Shown here: positions 63,997 to 64,000 of the stretch, piece by piece
Layout: every line of letters starts with the position of its first letter
How positions within the stretch are numbered: position 1 is the stretch's first letter
The notes under the pieces: model-generated
Seen by the model: the letters and a program-made list of their open reading frames with translations, nothing else
What the model was told of the DNA's origin: nothing
Databases searched by the model: none
Program-made: the position numbers and the translations under genes
DNA from: Diphasiastrum complanatum
Lineage: Eukaryota > Streptophyta > Lycopodiopsida > Lycopodiales > Lycopodiaceae
DNA length: 64,000 bases
Direction: 5' to 3'
Assembly (NCBI GenBank): GCA_029204225.1
Contig: CM055100.1
Coordinates: 31,959,645 to 32,023,644 of the forward strand

Positions 63997-64000
63997 ATTG

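Overview
The window is nuclear DNA of a large-genome land plant. The evidence is spliced genes with GT-AG introns, a gene of the plant 'serine-rich protein-like' family (CLCAPTTHAGSFRCR motif), Ty1/copia and Ty3/gypsy retrotransposons of plant type, plant LINEs and a Helitron. Long (GA)n microsatellites and the very high transposon load suit a fern or another seedless or large-genome plant, but I cannot name the species. There is no bacterial operon, rRNA, tRNA or CRISPR array. Nearly everything is nested mobile elements; only two or three loci look like non-transposon genes.

Layout. 1-4.2 kb: non-coding DNA with short hairpins, a decayed gag with two zinc knuckles, and GA/CT repeats. 4.2-8.6 kb: a LINE reverse transcriptase fragment broken by an internally deleted copia element (copia-A) whose two LTRs do not match. 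10.2-12.4 kb: minus-strand serine-rich gene, three coding exons, with a first intron built almost wholly of seven diverged ~71-bp tandem repeats. 12.4-14.9 kb: GC-rich foldbacks, microsatellites and two opposed telomere-like tracts. 14.97-23.5 kb: a minus-strand Helitron helicase remnant split by an intact, very young copia element (copia-1, 15760-21997: 737-bp LTRs with one mismatch, TSD ctcac, one 1329-codon Gag-Pol frame).

23.5-30.8 kb: a foldback with G-boxes, a broken copia gag, then the most unusual locus. An intronless, intact CENH3-like histone frame (26050-26553, minus) faces away from an unrecognised three-exon gene (27415-28931, plus). They share a spacer with TATA boxes on both strands, about ten CACGTG/CATGTG E-boxes, and ten copies of a 17-bp motif in both orientations. 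The three-exon gene carries five in-frame stops, each explicable as C-to-T decay of CGA or CAG. 29.4-33.5 kb: copia fragments and low-complexity open frames. 33.97-35.99 kb: a cluster of long GA/GT microsatellites.

35.99-49.18 kb: a minus-strand gypsy element inserted in a LINE and itself split by a second copia (copia-2, 38933-44422, TSD agtaa). The gypsy polyprotein appears to carry two retropepsin domains in tandem and a coiled-coil extension after integrase. 49.2-50.8 kb: the LINE (endonuclease end plus reverse transcriptase). 51.7-52.1 kb: a gag stub. 52.1-59.7 kb: AT-rich DNA with no recognised gene, some inverted and tandem repeats. 59.7-62.4 kb: 3' half of a decayed copia pol and LTR, then a reversed gag stub, and at the right edge the LTR/primer-binding site of another copia element.

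A recurrent palindrome, CACACGTGTG, occurs exactly ten times: in or beside copia LTRs and leaders that otherwise do not align, and in the divergent spacer. All calls come from reading the sequence; no database search was possible.
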